Notes: generated by a model from the letters alone, not told the origin. A stretch of 36,702 nucleotides of DNA from a virus (IMGVR_UViG_3300022686_000028:1-36702), one strand, 5' to 3'; shown: positions 8,118 through 16,742, counted from the stretch's first letter. Made by a program: numbers and translations.

Positions 8118-9581
8118 TTATGCAGCCTCTACCAAAAACCGGACAAAGTCACAATCGTTCACGACGCCGCCGCCGGTATAGCCACGAACAACCCAGCAGG
8201 TGCGATTCGAAAAAATGTTCGTGTCTTTTTTCGTATCCGTTGCCGGACCGTCGAGAATCAAAAATGACGAAAAGTCACCGAACACACCTGGGAAAGTGCC
8301 GTCGGTTTCGAAATCGCCAACAATCGTTTCGGAAATGTTGACGGGATGACCAAACAACGCCGGTCGCGAAGTCCCTTCGCCAACGCCTTGTGACAGCAAC
8401 GTTTGCCAAAAATAAAAGTTATCGTTGCCGTCTTTGAGTTTCAGGATTTGGCACCATGCCGTGTTAGAAAACAGCCACTGCGCACGGTTACTCGCACAGT
8501 TTGGTAACGCACACATCGCATCGATCAGCTTGTCCGGCGTCAAACCAGAGTCTGGAGTCAGGACAGGATCAGTCGACAAGCCGTTCGGGTGCAGAATCCC
8601 AAGCGGCCCCGCCTGGCCGTCGTCGTACAGATACAGAAACTCAAGGTTCTCTCGCAAGTCGCGCGTCAACTCATCCATGAGCAATCGCTCGGGATTCATC
8701 ATCGTAAACTTCAACAGCGCATCGCAAATGCCAGTGCACTGAGTCCACGGTTGCGGCCTGAATTCGATCCGGTCGCCCTCGGGGATATCGCACTTTGCTG
8801 GAGGTTCGCACTCGCAACCCTTGGCAAACGACGCCAACCGTTTAGTCAATCGTGGGATCGAGATCCCGATCGATGTCACGGTGACGACGTTGGCGATCGA
8901 GCGCATGACAACCGACTTGTCGCAGCATTTCTGCAACTCGGATGCGAACATCATCGGGTTAAGCATAAATCCGCCAGTGGCGAAATCACTCGGCCCCATG
9001 GTAGTACCGCATCCATCGTCGTTACACTCGTTCCAAACCTCATGCAGCCTGGTAACAAACACGTCGTGCCCTTGGACGTTTTTAACGGTGTCTCGCCACG
9101 CCTTACGGTACTTATCCGAATTCAGAGTTTTGCACGAAATCATTTTGCCGTCGTGCATGATCGTTTCGGAGTCGATAGGCTCGTACTGCCCTGGAGCGCC
9201 ACAGCGGAAAGTTGGAACGTTTGGCGACTGAGTCTGCCCACCGAAGTGTGGCATATTGCTGCCAAACTGTTGAGCGATCGCCTGAATGACTTCGGGCGAT
9301 AGCCCCGCTGTGCCCGATGCACCGTCGTCGCCTGGCTTCGTTCCAGGCTTGGCGTTCGAGATCAGCTTTTGCGCGTCAGCAGCAAGCTTCGCTTGCGATT
9401 CAAGCTTTGCTCGCTCGGTTTCGATTTGACCCTGGAGGTCGGTATATTCCGTCATCAAGTTGTTGATTTCGGTCACCTGGCCCTCGTCCCATTCGCCTTT
9501 TTCCTCGCGGGTTTTGTTGAGGTTTTTCAAGCGGTTGTGGACGTCGGCCTTTTTATCTTCAAGTTCGCCAATGGCTGGCAT
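8118..9581 (-). CDS. Major capsid protein, HK97 fold, with N-terminal scaffolding (delta) domain, 487 aa
   Basis: Residues 1-75 form a highly charged coiled coil (LEDKKADVHNRLKNLNKT, QGQIETERAKLESQAK) typical of the delta domain of HK97 gp5. A Gly/Pro-rich linker follows (about 78-125), where a maturation protease would cut. The remainder has capsid-fold features: a SDFATGGFMLNPMMFASELQK segment at the N-arm/E-loop junction, ENLEFLYLYDDGQAGPLGIL and a final GGGVVNDCDFVRFL strand. The partner protease and portal lie upstream. GGGGAG precedes the ATG. An intrinsic terminator lies only 23 nt before the start, which is unusual for a highly expressed gene. Confidence 0.92.
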   Translation of the reverse strand: MPAIGELEDKKADVHNRLKNLNKTREEKGEWDEGQVTEINNLMTEYTDLQGQIETERAKLESQAKLAADAQKLISNAKPGTKPGDDGASGTAGLSPEVIQAIAQQFGSNMPHFGGQTQSPNVPTFRCGAPGQYEPIDSETIMHDGKMISCKTLNSDKYRKAWRDTVKNVQGHDVFVTRLHEVWNECNDDGCGTTMGPSDFATGGFMLNPMMFASELQKCCDKSVVMRSIANVVTVTSIGISIPRLTKRLASFAKGCECEPPAKCDIPEGDRIEFRPQPWTQCTGICDALLKFTMMNPERLLMDELTRDLRENLEFLYLYDDGQAGPLGILHPNGLSTDPVLTPDSGLTPDKLIDAMCALPNCASNRAQWLFSNTAWCQILKLKDGNDNFYFWQTLLSQGVGEGTSRPALFGHPVNISETIVGDFETDGTFPGVFGDFSSFLILDGPATDTKKDTNIFSNRTCWVVRGYTGGGVVNDCDFVRFLVEAA

Positions 9582-9604
9582 GATTCTGTTTACTCCCCGC
9601 GCAC

Positions 9605-9644
9605 AAAAAAACGAGCGAGACCCCTTTTCGGGGATCTCGCTCGT
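9605..9644 (-). terminator. Strong intrinsic terminator just upstream of the capsid gene
   Basis: On the minus strand a 10-bp arm ACGAGCGAGA plus CCCC pairs across a small loop with GGGG plus TCTCGCTCGT, with one bulged base, and is followed by seven Ts. The T tract ends 23 nt before the capsid ATG at 9581. A bulged 14-bp stem plus T tract is a textbook Rho-independent terminator. Confidence 0.9.
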
Positions 9645-9730
9645 TGTACGGCGCGATACCGGTGAATTTATTAGTTCGAATTGTTCACGCGGTAGCCGCC
9701 GTCGTTGTACGCGGGAGGTCTACCTATCTG
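9645..9730 (-). ncRNA. Short leader transcript between promoter and terminator (candidate sRNA or attenuator leader)
   Basis: Initiation about 7 nt downstream of the TCTAAT box would give an RNA of roughly 120 nt ending at the terminator at 9605. The segment contains a repeated GTACAACGA motif, once in the middle and once abutting the hairpin. It also has a frame without a good start that ends in TAATAA. I see no obvious anti-terminator arm complementary to the hairpin. Existence of the RNA is inferred from the promoter and terminator only. Confidence 0.45.
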
Positions 9731-9736
9731 CAGTCA

Positions 9737-9766
9737 ATTAGAGGCACGAACCGCTCAAAGTGTCAA
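9737..9766 (-). promoter_or_regulatory. Sigma70-type promoter upstream of the capsid leader
   Basis: The minus strand reads TTGACA (9761-9766, perfect -35), an 18-nt spacer, then TCTAAT (9737-9742, five of six matches to TATAAT). It lies in the 190-bp gap between the 116-aa gene and the capsid gene, outside any coding frame, with the -10 box about 90 nt upstream of the terminator. Confidence 0.65.
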
Positions 9767-9774
9767 GGGCAGCG

Positions 9775-10125
9775 TTATAACAGCTCGAAAACACCCACAG
9801 TTACGGACGTAACCGAGTCATAGGTCCATTTGACTTTGTTGTCAGCCGGATCGTTCCAGCGACCTTTCGGCAGCGGACCGATGAGGTGCGTTTCTCCGGC
9901 CGGCACGGTTACGGCCGAATCGTGGTCGAATCCCTGGCTACAATTTGATTGTGAGTTGACGGTTACGATGATCGGGCCGCCGCCCCCGTTTGCCACCGCA
10001 ATGAACGTGTGCGCAGCGTTCGGCACATTGTTCAGGACCTCATCGCCGGCGACGTCAGCCGCCACGAGGGAACCAACCAGGTCGATCCCGCCGATCGGGA
10101 TTGTGTTACGTGTTAGAGTTGCCAT
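9775..10125 (-). CDS. Small virion-type beta protein, 116 aa (possible capsid decoration)
   Basis: The protein is rich in Val, Thr, Gly and Asp, with alternating strands (TFIAVANGGGGPIIVTV, WTYDSVTSVTVGVFELL) and a VPAGETHLIGPLP turn. This is the pattern of an Ig-like or jelly-roll decoration domain. The ATG at 10125 has a strong GAGGAGG Shine-Dalgarno sequence, consistent with high expression. It lies directly before the capsid gene, between the fibre gene and the capsid promoter. A decoration role is an inference from place, size and expected abundance. Confidence 0.55.
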   Translation of the reverse strand: MATLTRNTIPIGGIDLVGSLVAADVAGDEVLNNVPNAAHTFIAVANGGGGPIIVTVNSQSNCSQGFDHDSAVTVPAGETHLIGPLPKGRWNDPADNKVKWTYDSVTSVTVGVFELL

Positions 10126-10140
10126 GTGCGATTCCCTCCT

Positions 10141-11640
10141 CTAAGTAAACCACTCGGTTTCCGATAATCCCCTCAACACGATGCTCGCGCCAGCTGCCAG
10201 GGTAATTGATGCGTCAGTTGCCCCGCCATTTATTGAGTCACCGACGCCAGGAAAGATCTGCAACGTATTCGCGCCAGTGTTTCTGATGTAGCAGATTGAA
10301 CCCTCGGTGCAAAGGAACAGCGTAACCGCATCGTTCGTTGTCGTGACAGTTGCGACCTCGTTACGCTCGGCAATGATCGCTGTACCGCCGGCCTGGGTTT
10401 GTGTCGCACTGGCTGCGATCCCGGTGTCGGCGAGCTTCGTTCTGCCGCGGGCGGTCACGTTCTCAATATTGTGCTGGCATGGGGTTATGTACGGCTTGAC
10501 CGCGCCATTAGATTCGGAAGAGGTTAACGCTGCGTAAGTTTTTGGTGTACCGTGATTATGGTACTGACACCGATCTACAATGACCTCGGGTGTTCCGCCA
10601 GTTCCGTCTTGAGTCACGAGCACCTCACCCTCGCGTAAAACAAAATGGCCGCGATTCACAAATAGGCCGACGTCGCCAATTACCTTTATTCGGGAGTCCT
10701 GAGCGGTTGCGCCGCCAGATAAGTTGCCGTGACAGTCTTGCACGACTAAGTTGCTCATGGTCGTACCGCTCACACTTGCGTCGAGTTCAATATCAGCTCG
10801 ATCGTTTCCGGTCGAACCCTCGTTATTACTCTCAAACCAAGTGTTATAAATGTTGACCCCGTTGAACTCGTCATTGGCAGCAGCCACAGTCATCGCGATA
10901 GCCGGACCCTCGTTGCCTTCGAACCAACAATCGTGAAAGTTGTATTGTGCGCCGCGTGCCCACCCCAATGGCGAGAACGCACCATTTAGAGGGAGGTTAT
11001 TATCCCATCGACAATTTTCAAATGTGACAAGGTTGGCGGTAGTAGAGCCTGGAGTCCCCGTTGCGTCGTGTGTTGTTTTGGTGTTTTGACGAAACCATAG
11101 ATTTCTAAAGCGAGAGCCAATCGTCCAACAATAAAAGATCGGTTCCTTGAACAACGCCATTTTCATGTTTTCAAAAATCATCCGATTCCAGAATACAGTA
11201 GGCGCGTTTATCAAGCTGTTGAAATTATTCCAGTAACCATTGTTCACCCAGAATCGTCCGCTGCCAGTTCCTGATCCAACGAACGCCGAATCCCCAACCG
11301 CTACAGGCTTTATGTTTGCTTGTGGCGCGCAAAGAATGGCAATCGTCCCATCGGCACCCTTGCCTGCTGCCGCTGCTGCTGCCTGGATGTCGATGTCTTT
11401 AATGCGATGGACACCGCCAGCCGATGGACCAACCGGCGGTACCCAAATCGCATGACCGTCATCAAGAACCTTTTGCCACGCCGCGCTTTGGTCGGTTGCC
11501 GTGCCGAGTGCACTGTACTCGGCCGGATCAACCAAGTCGAAATCGTTTTCTAGTCCAGGCCCTGGCGGTCCTTGTGGTCCTGGCGGCCCTTGTGGACCAA
11601 CACCGCCGCTAGGCGAACAGCAGTCAGATTGAAAGATCAT
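10141..11640 (-). CDS. Collagen-like plus right-handed beta-helix fibre/spike, 499 aa
   Basis: Residues 15-29 are five Gly-X-Y triplets (GPQGPPGPQGPPGPG), a trimerising collagen-like stem. They are followed by a pectate-lyase-type beta-helix from about residue 60 to 370, with repeated N/D-rich rungs such as FENCRWDNN, FHDCWFEGNEG and IYNTWFESNNE. The C-terminal domain (about 420-499) is a beta cap with the TLQIFPGVGDSINGG and LAAGASIVL turns seen at the ends of phage fibres. The start is preceded by CTGGAG. The gene lies inside the head block, between the maturation protease and the capsid gene, so it may be a capsid-attached fibre rather than a tail fibre. No hydrolase active site is evident. 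Confidence 0.78.
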   Translation of the reverse strand: MIFQSDCCSPSGGVGPQGPPGPQGPPGPGLENDFDLVDPAEYSALGTATDQSAAWQKVLDDGHAIWVPPVGPSAGGVHRIKDIDIQAAAAAAGKGADGTIAILCAPQANIKPVAVGDSAFVGSGTGSGRFWVNNGYWNNFNSLINAPTVFWNRMIFENMKMALFKEPIFYCWTIGSRFRNLWFRQNTKTTHDATGTPGSTTANLVTFENCRWDNNLPLNGAFSPLGWARGAQYNFHDCWFEGNEGPAIAMTVAAANDEFNGVNIYNTWFESNNEGSTGNDRADIELDASVSGTTMSNLVVQDCHGNLSGGATAQDSRIKVIGDVGLFVNRGHFVLREGEVLVTQDGTGGTPEVIVDRCQYHNHGTPKTYAALTSSESNGAVKPYITPCQHNIENVTARGRTKLADTGIAASATQTQAGGTAIIAERNEVATVTTTNDAVTLFLCTEGSICYIRNTGANTLQIFPGVGDSINGGATDASITLAAGASIVLRGLSETEWFT

Positions 11641-11688
11641 GATCTACACTCCAGAGCCACCGTCACGCGGCGATCGTTTCCTCGGCGG

Positions 11689-12417
11689 TCATTTCTTGCC
11701 GGCCGTGCATTCCTCTTTTTTGAGCACGTTGCTAACGGACGTTGCCAACGCACTGTCGAGCAGCTGCCGCACTTGGCTGGCAACTTCGTTTTGATCAACA
11801 GGTTTTTCGAAGTCCTGATATTGGCCGAACCGTTTCATCAGCCATGGTGGCGGATCGTCGCTGCAAAGTTTCGGCGCGAAGTCAAGCCGCACCTTGATGG
11901 CTTTGGAAATCGAATCGACGAACCCTGCGGTTTTTGCTTCTTGGGCGGTGTAATACGTTTCGCCGTTAAGCTGATTCAGCCACTCTTCAGCCTTGCCGCC
12001 AACACGGTTCGCGTACAGATTCGAAATACGCTTGTCGTAGTTCGACAACTCGTTCCTGAACTGCTGCAAGTCGTCACTGTTGAATTCGCCATACAGTCCG
12101 ACGTGTGCCTTGTGTACCATGATCGCCGCGTTCTCGCTGATCTCAACACGATCTGCACCGAGCATAACAATTGTGCCTGCACTGGCCGCTAGCCCATCGA
12201 TCACCGCCACGGTTTTACCGTCGTACTGAGTCAGAATTGTGTTCATCGCGAACGCTGCATCAGCACTGCCGCCACGGGAGTTAATCCGTAACTTGACGTC
12301 ATCGCCGTTGGCGTCTCGCAGTTCCGCCAGCAGCTCTTGATCGGTTAGCCCATCGGTTACGCCCGCGGCCCTGGCTTCGCTCGGATAGACCAAGCCGTAT
12401 AATAGGATTTCTTTCAT
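11689..12417 (-). CDS. ClpP-like (S14) prohead maturation protease, 242 aa
   Basis: The fold markers are all present: LRINSRGGSADAAFAMNTIL (residues 43-62), the nucleophile Ser79 in GLAASAGT, and the catalytic His102 in MVHKAH, followed by the ETYYTAQEAKTAGFVDSI element that closes the ClpP fold. Such proteases cut the delta domain of the capsid protein in HK97-like phages. The gene lies between portal and capsid genes, the standard order. The ATG has AGGAG 10 nt upstream. The C-terminal 60 residues are an extra helical tail rich in Q and K, perhaps a scaffold-binding segment. Confidence 0.9.
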   Translation of the reverse strand: MKEILLYGLVYPSEARAAGVTDGLTDQELLAELRDANGDDVKLRINSRGGSADAAFAMNTILTQYDGKTVAVIDGLAASAGTIVMLGADRVEISENAAIMVHKAHVGLYGEFNSDDLQQFRNELSNYDKRISNLYANRVGGKAEEWLNQLNGETYYTAQEAKTAGFVDSISKAIKVRLDFAPKLCSDDPPPWLMKRFGQYQDFEKPVDQNEVASQVRQLLDSALATSVSNVLKKEECTAGKK

Positions 12418-12421
12418 CGCA

Positions 12422-14086
12422 TCATTCTCCTGTGCTTAGCACATATTGGCACACACGCGGTTCAAGCAGAGCGAGGTGACGATCGCCTAGCGCTTTTAAC
12501 CGCGCATGATCGTGTTCTTCGCGTTCGACCGCCAGAATAACTTCCTCGAAAAGTTCCTCGATCCACCCCTTGATAATGTGCGGATCGCCGTCTGGTACCA
12601 AGTCCATGGCCGCTTGCATTTTCGGGCGAATATCATCCCACGATTCACCGCTCGTGTTTGCATACTCGCGCAGCCGGGACGGATTGGCACAAAGGCGCAA
12701 GAGCTTTCTTGTGATTCGCTTCATGGCTTTTTCAGCAGCATCGTGCACAGCATTTTTAACGTTCGACACTGGCAACTGACCAGCCACTGGTTGCCCGTCC
12801 ATGTAGACGAGGTTGGACGGCATACGGAAGCGTGCCGAATTGGGCGACTGACCGGCCGGCCGTTTGAAAATGTTACGGTATTCGTCTTGCGATAATCCGC
12901 CGTTGTTCAATTCCGAGATCGCCGTGTTGACTTTCGTTTTGTGGTCGAGCCGCTTCACTTCCTCGCGGGCGAATTCATAAAAGTGGCTCTCGGTGTCTTT
13001 CTGCGGTTGCGTCAATAACTTGTCATTCGCCTCTTCTTCAAACCGCACGAACCACGGATCGATTGCGTCAAGCGCCGCGTCCGTGGCGATTTCCAGCGAG
13101 TTGTACGACTGAGCATCCTCGACACCCAGGGTAGACGGTGGCAGCCCCGCGAAGTTTGCAATCTCTCGCAAGCTGAATTGTCGACCTTCGAGCCCCTGCG
13201 TTTTGTCTGGATCTTTAGTCAGCTCTTCAATCTTGGCATCGTTGTACAACGGAAAAGTGGTGTGCGAATTGCCGATTCCTTCCACGGCTCGCTTGATGGA
13301 TTCGAGCCACTTCTCTTCTTTTTCTGGCGCCAAGCCGCGCGGATAGTAGACCACAAAAGACGGATTCGCACCCTTTTCAAAAAACCTGAACGCGAAGTCC
13401 CTGGCAACGTTCGATGCACCCACCGCAAACTTAACGTAGTCGAAAAACGGTAGCCCCCAAAGTCCGTTGTATGTCATCCCGCGAATGTGGAACACGTCGC
13501 TCTGAGAGAGCACAAACTTGACGCCGTTCTGATAGTACTCATAGATTATCGTCCCGCTTTGCAGGACGCCACGACGAGTCTCGACAGAGTCCAAAAAAAT
13601 GTACATGACCATGTTGCGAGGATCCAGCAACACGAGCTCGTCGAACCGCCGGCCAGGGGCAGACTTGATAAACGAGAACGAATTGCCAGCGGTGTAGAAC
13701 GCGTGCAGAGTTGCAGCCCGTTTCCACTCCAACGCGAGCATCGTTTTCGACGCCTTGCGCCGCACCAGGCGGTGGCCGTCGTGGCTTCGGTCTATCTCAC
13801 TGCCACCGTCAGGAAGTCGCCGCCGGCAATAGAGCGGAGTGTTTGCGACCTTACCCGTGATAAAGTCGGTAGCGCGCCACATGCCGGAATGCGTTAGGCC
13901 GTTCTGCTGGGTCACCGTGTACGTTTTCGAATCCGGATTTACAATCTGACCGTGGAATCGCTCATCGTCGATCTTGTACGGACCCTCGGTTGTTACCATC
14001 TGGTTGGAAACGGCGCTGCGCGTCGGCGTCTTTTTGGCTGCCGGCTGACGTTTCACCGTTTTCTTTCGAACCATCTTTTTAGGCAC
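12422..14086 (-). CDS. Portal protein, HK97 type, 554 aa
   Basis: The protein forms the dodecameric DNA gate. Recognisable stretches include ATLHAFYTAGNSFSFIK, VFHIRGMTYNGLWGLPFFDYVK (typical 'iiHirg...dGl.G.spi'), FEKGANPSFVVYYPRG and FSLREIANFAGLPPSTLG, followed by YNSLEIATDAALDAIDPWF. These are the hallmarks of the HK97 portal family. I chose GTG 14086 because GAGG lies 6 nt upstream and it overlaps the terminase stop. ATG starts at 14116 or a few codons inside are possible. The N-terminus is very Lys/Arg-rich. Confidence 0.9.
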   Translation of the reverse strand: MPKKMVRKKTVKRQPAAKKTPTRSAVSNQMVTTEGPYKIDDERFHGQIVNPDSKTYTVTQQNGLTHSGMWRATDFITGKVANTPLYCRRRLPDGGSEIDRSHDGHRLVRRKASKTMLALEWKRAATLHAFYTAGNSFSFIKSAPGRRFDELVLLDPRNMVMYIFLDSVETRRGVLQSGTIIYEYYQNGVKFVLSQSDVFHIRGMTYNGLWGLPFFDYVKFAVGASNVARDFAFRFFEKGANPSFVVYYPRGLAPEKEEKWLESIKRAVEGIGNSHTTFPLYNDAKIEELTKDPDKTQGLEGRQFSLREIANFAGLPPSTLGVEDAQSYNSLEIATDAALDAIDPWFVRFEEEANDKLLTQPQKDTESHFYEFAREEVKRLDHKTKVNTAISELNNGGLSQDEYRNIFKRPAGQSPNSARFRMPSNLVYMDGQPVAGQLPVSNVKNAVHDAAEKAMKRITRKLLRLCANPSRLREYANTSGESWDDIRPKMQAAMDLVPDGDPHIIKGWIEELFEEVILAVEREEHDHARLKALGDRHLALLEPRVCQYVLSTGE

Positions 14087-15860
14087 AGCGCACCTCACGA
14101 TCATCGTTGTAAACACACGTCGACGTATCGCCCGCTAACCGCAACGCGTCGACTGCCATGATCGTGGCCTGAACGCCGTCGATTTTCTTGCCTGGCTTTT
14201 TGCCGTCTTTGATCGGCTTGCGCTTGTTGCCGTAGGCTTTAACAAGATAGTTGTGGAACTGCCAGTCGAGGCATGCATTGCCAGGATGCACAATTTGCTT
14301 TTCTGCCACATGGTTTTCGAGGTCAGCCAGTGGCGCCGAATAGTAGTTCGCCGTCTGCTGTGCTGGCTCAACAACCATGTCGGTTTCCATCCAGCGAGCC
14401 AGCCAGCCGGCGCAGTAGGTCGGGTCCGCGATGATTACCGCAGTGCCGATTTTCTCAATCAGGGCATCCACCGCTGGCTGCCACGTGTCCTCGCCGCGGA
14501 TCGATCCGCCCTCGACCATGTGCAGTAGCCCCTCCTCTGCCCACTGCTCAAAGTCCGCCAGGTGTGAGTACTTCTCAGCAGCTCGCTGGGTAATCCACAT
14601 TTCCGGCCAGATGATGATCTCACCGTCCCGACGAGCCGCGAACACGGCAGCCGTTAGATCGTCGCTGTCGCTGGCGTCGATCCCCAGACCGCCGCCGAGC
14701 TCGTGCAGATCAGTCACGTCAATGCCGGGCGATCCGAGCAGCTCCCACGCCTCGCCGATGCCAGGTACCGCGCCGCGCTGCCACATATTGAGGCGCCGTT
14801 GCTTGAACGCCGACCAATCAGCAGCCGACTTTTTTTTGGCTCTCACTAGGCTCGTTTTGAATTTGCTTTCTAAAACCGTAATGCCCATGGCTGGGTTTGC
14901 TTTGCGCCAAGTTTTCGGCTTCAGCAATTCTTTTTCCGTCGCCGCTTCTTCTACGCCGTAATGCAGATAAAAGAACTGATCGTCCTCGGTTTCTCCACTG
15001 ACGACGTCGCGGCCGTACTCCCAATCGCGACGACCGTAGGTGTCGATGTCATCGCCAACCGTGGATATCTGGAACCAGAGTGAATCCGGCCGACTCGCTC
15101 CCATGTCCGCCAGCACACGCTCAAGCCGTGCATCAACGACGTGCGCTTCATCCACAATGATGGAACCGTTGAGTCCCTCCTGGCTGCGAATGTTGTCACC
15201 GCTTAGCAGCTTCCACGACGACAGCGTTTCCTCGTGATAGATCGTCCCCGTCGATTTGTTGTGCCGCGTCCGGTAGAACAGGCTCGGAGATACCGCACGC
15301 ATATTGATCGCGTTGTTGTGGATCACTTTCGCCTGCGTGCCATCGCGGGCAGCCGAGTGAACATTCTGTCCGTATTCGCCGTCGAACATGAGCAGATACC
15401 AGCCAACCGCCGCGCCGGTCGGTGTCTTTCCATTTTTTTTTGCGATCCACACGGCCGCTTTTGTGAATCGCCTGACAGCTCGGCCTCGCTCTTCGTCCCA
15501 GCGAGCCCAGCCGAACAGCCGTCGCAGCTCCAATTGCCACGTCATAAACTCGAATTCTTGGCCGTGCCAGTCACCTTCCCACAGCCGGAAATGGGTTTTG
15601 CAGGTGTTCACAAAGTGATCTGCCCACGACTTGCAGAACCAGCAACCGTTCCGGATCGCCAATTCGTCAGACGCGTTACGGCGCATCGACAAGGTCAGCT
15701 TTGTTGGCTTGGTCCCGCGCGGCTTTTTGATCTTGCGATTTCGAGGCCGCCACTTCGGCAGATCTTTGGTTTGGGCCTCGCGCAGTTCGGCGCCATCACG
15801 GGTCGCGTTGAACGTTCCCCGCCTCAATTTCTCTTCGGCGCTTACTCTCGCTCTGACCAT
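14079..15860 (-). CDS. terL: Large terminase subunit, 593 aa
   Basis: The packaging ATPase-nuclease is recognisable by a Walker A variant IAKKNGKT (139-146), Walker B SIIVDEAH (233-240), a coupling motif around QISTVGDD (264-271), and RNase-H-like nuclease acidic residues starting in GIDASDSDD (393-401), with a later IIADPTYCAGW block. It is of the phage Terminase_1 type. The N-terminal 35 residues (AEEKLRRGTFNATRDGAE) look like the beginning of P27-type small terminases. No separate small subunit gene is visible nearby. The ATG at 15860 has a weak GGGTG element upstream, inside a palindrome. Confidence 0.93.
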   Translation of the reverse strand: MVRARVSAEEKLRRGTFNATRDGAELREAQTKDLPKWRPRNRKIKKPRGTKPTKLTLSMRRNASDELAIRNGCWFCKSWADHFVNTCKTHFRLWEGDWHGQEFEFMTWQLELRRLFGWARWDEERGRAVRRFTKAAVWIAKKNGKTPTGAAVGWYLLMFDGEYGQNVHSAARDGTQAKVIHNNAINMRAVSPSLFYRTRHNKSTGTIYHEETLSSWKLLSGDNIRSQEGLNGSIIVDEAHVVDARLERVLADMGASRPDSLWFQISTVGDDIDTYGRRDWEYGRDVVSGETEDDQFFYLHYGVEEAATEKELLKPKTWRKANPAMGITVLESKFKTSLVRAKKKSAADWSAFKQRRLNMWQRGAVPGIGEAWELLGSPGIDVTDLHELGGGLGIDASDSDDLTAAVFAARRDGEIIIWPEMWITQRAAEKYSHLADFEQWAEEGLLHMVEGGSIRGEDTWQPAVDALIEKIGTAVIIADPTYCAGWLARWMETDMVVEPAQQTANYYSAPLADLENHVAEKQIVHPGNACLDWQFHNYLVKAYGNKRKPIKDGKKPGKKIDGVQATIMAVDALRLAGDTSTCVYNDDREVRCA

Positions 15861-15956
15861 TTTTTGTCACCCAGGTAACAAACGTTTCAAAAGTAAAAAA
15901 ATTCGTGATGTAGCGGGCGGTCCGGTAAATCGCGACTCGCGCAGAAAAACGCCCCC
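15861..15956 (-). other. Palindromes between HNH and terminase genes
   Basis: This 96-bp non-coding gap contains an imperfect palindrome at 15864-15881 (TTGTCACC, CA, GGTAACAA on the plus strand, one mismatch) and the nearby self-complementary AAACGTTT at 15882-15889 region. A seven-T run on the minus strand near 15895-15901 lacks a convincing upstream stem. The gap could hold a terminase recognition or operator site. Nothing else is seen in it. Confidence 0.4.
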
Positions 15957-16301
15957 CTACTCTCCTCGCCCAGTCCTCACCGAGTGGCACACCTTGCAGA
16001 GTCCAATGACGTTGCCGACGTCGAGTCTGAGCTCTGGAGACTCTTCAACTTTCTGGATGTGATGCAACTCCTTCCCTGTTCCTTCTCCGCCGAACCACGG
16101 AGTGAGGAACACGCCACAGTCTTTGCAGTGCCAATTGTCTGGATCGGCAAAGTAGCCGGCTCTGAATTTTTCCCAATCGGTATCGTAGCCTCGTTGCCTC
16201 GCTGTGCCTCTCTCTCTCTTGAGTTTGCATTCGCCTGACTTGTGGATTGTCCTACACGATTGGCATAGTCTACTACTGGCAGCAGCTGAACGAGGTGTCA
16301 T
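15957..16301 (-). CDS. HNH endonuclease, 114 aa
   Basis: The order of motifs is CQSC, then a basic linker with RQRGYDTDWEKFRAGYF, CKDC, KELHHIQKV, NVIGLCKVCHSVRTG. This is the phage HNH fold with two zinc-knuckle pairs, catalytic His in LHH, Asn in the NVIGLC turn and the final His. The 'RGY...W...R..yl' segment is standard for HNH proteins encoded beside terminase genes (HK97 gp74 class), where the nuclease assists DNA packaging. It starts inside the end of the upstream gene (29-nt overlap). Confidence 0.9.
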   Translation of the reverse strand: MTPRSAAASSRLCQSCRTIHKSGECKLKRERGTARQRGYDTDWEKFRAGYFADPDNWHCKDCGVFLTPWFGGEGTGKELHHIQKVEESPELRLDVGNVIGLCKVCHSVRTGRGE

Positions 16302-16740
16302 CTGGATCTACCGTCTCAGGCTCGTTGCCAGCCAGGCAAGTTAGCTCGGCCGGTGGTGTTGGGCATTCATTGATTCTGATGTATTGGAAGAATCTGATCT
16401 CTCTCACTACAACGCCTGCATTCAGCACCGTCAAATTTGCGAGATACCAACCAGGTGTGAGGGTATCCGCTGGTATCGTGTACACGAGTAGCGAAACTGG
16501 AGGAATGGATTGTGTGTAGAGCGCACCGTCGCTCTTTTTGTTGACTGGATACAAAGTCAAATCAACAGCGTCAGCAGCCGCAACACAATCATCTGACAAA
16601 CAAAACTGCAGATCGAACGGCTCGCAAGCTGCTGCCGTCACTTCCTGGCCAGGTTCGCACGCAGTCGCCTCTAATACGGCTACGCATTCCGCGCACGTTT
16701 CGTCACCGTTGCAGAGCGTGATTACCTTTTTGCATGCCAC
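16273..16740 (-). CDS. Cys-rich virion-type protein, 155 aa
   Basis: It uses a GTG start at 16740 with GAGGAG 10 nt upstream, overlapping the end of the spike gene. The protein has more than ten cysteines, mostly in the first 55 residues and at the extreme C-terminus (SFSCCQ). Beta strands follow (SLLVYTIPADTLTPGWYLANLTVL) in an Ig-like pattern. It lies between the spike and HNH genes and may be a fibre or baseplate accessory. I do not recognise the family. Confidence 0.6.
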   Translation of the reverse strand: MACKKVITLCNGDETCAECVAVLEATACEPGQEVTAAACEPFDLQFCLSDDCVAAADAVDLTLYPVNKKSDGALYTQSIPPVSLLVYTIPADTLTPGWYLANLTVLNAGVVVREIRFFQYIRINECPTPPAELTCLAGNEPETVDPDDTSFSCCQ

Positions 16741-16742
16741 GA

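Noticed and set aside
15861-15905. Seven-T run upstream of the terminase gene as a possible terminator
   Set aside because: No stable GC-rich stem directly precedes the T run on the minus strand.
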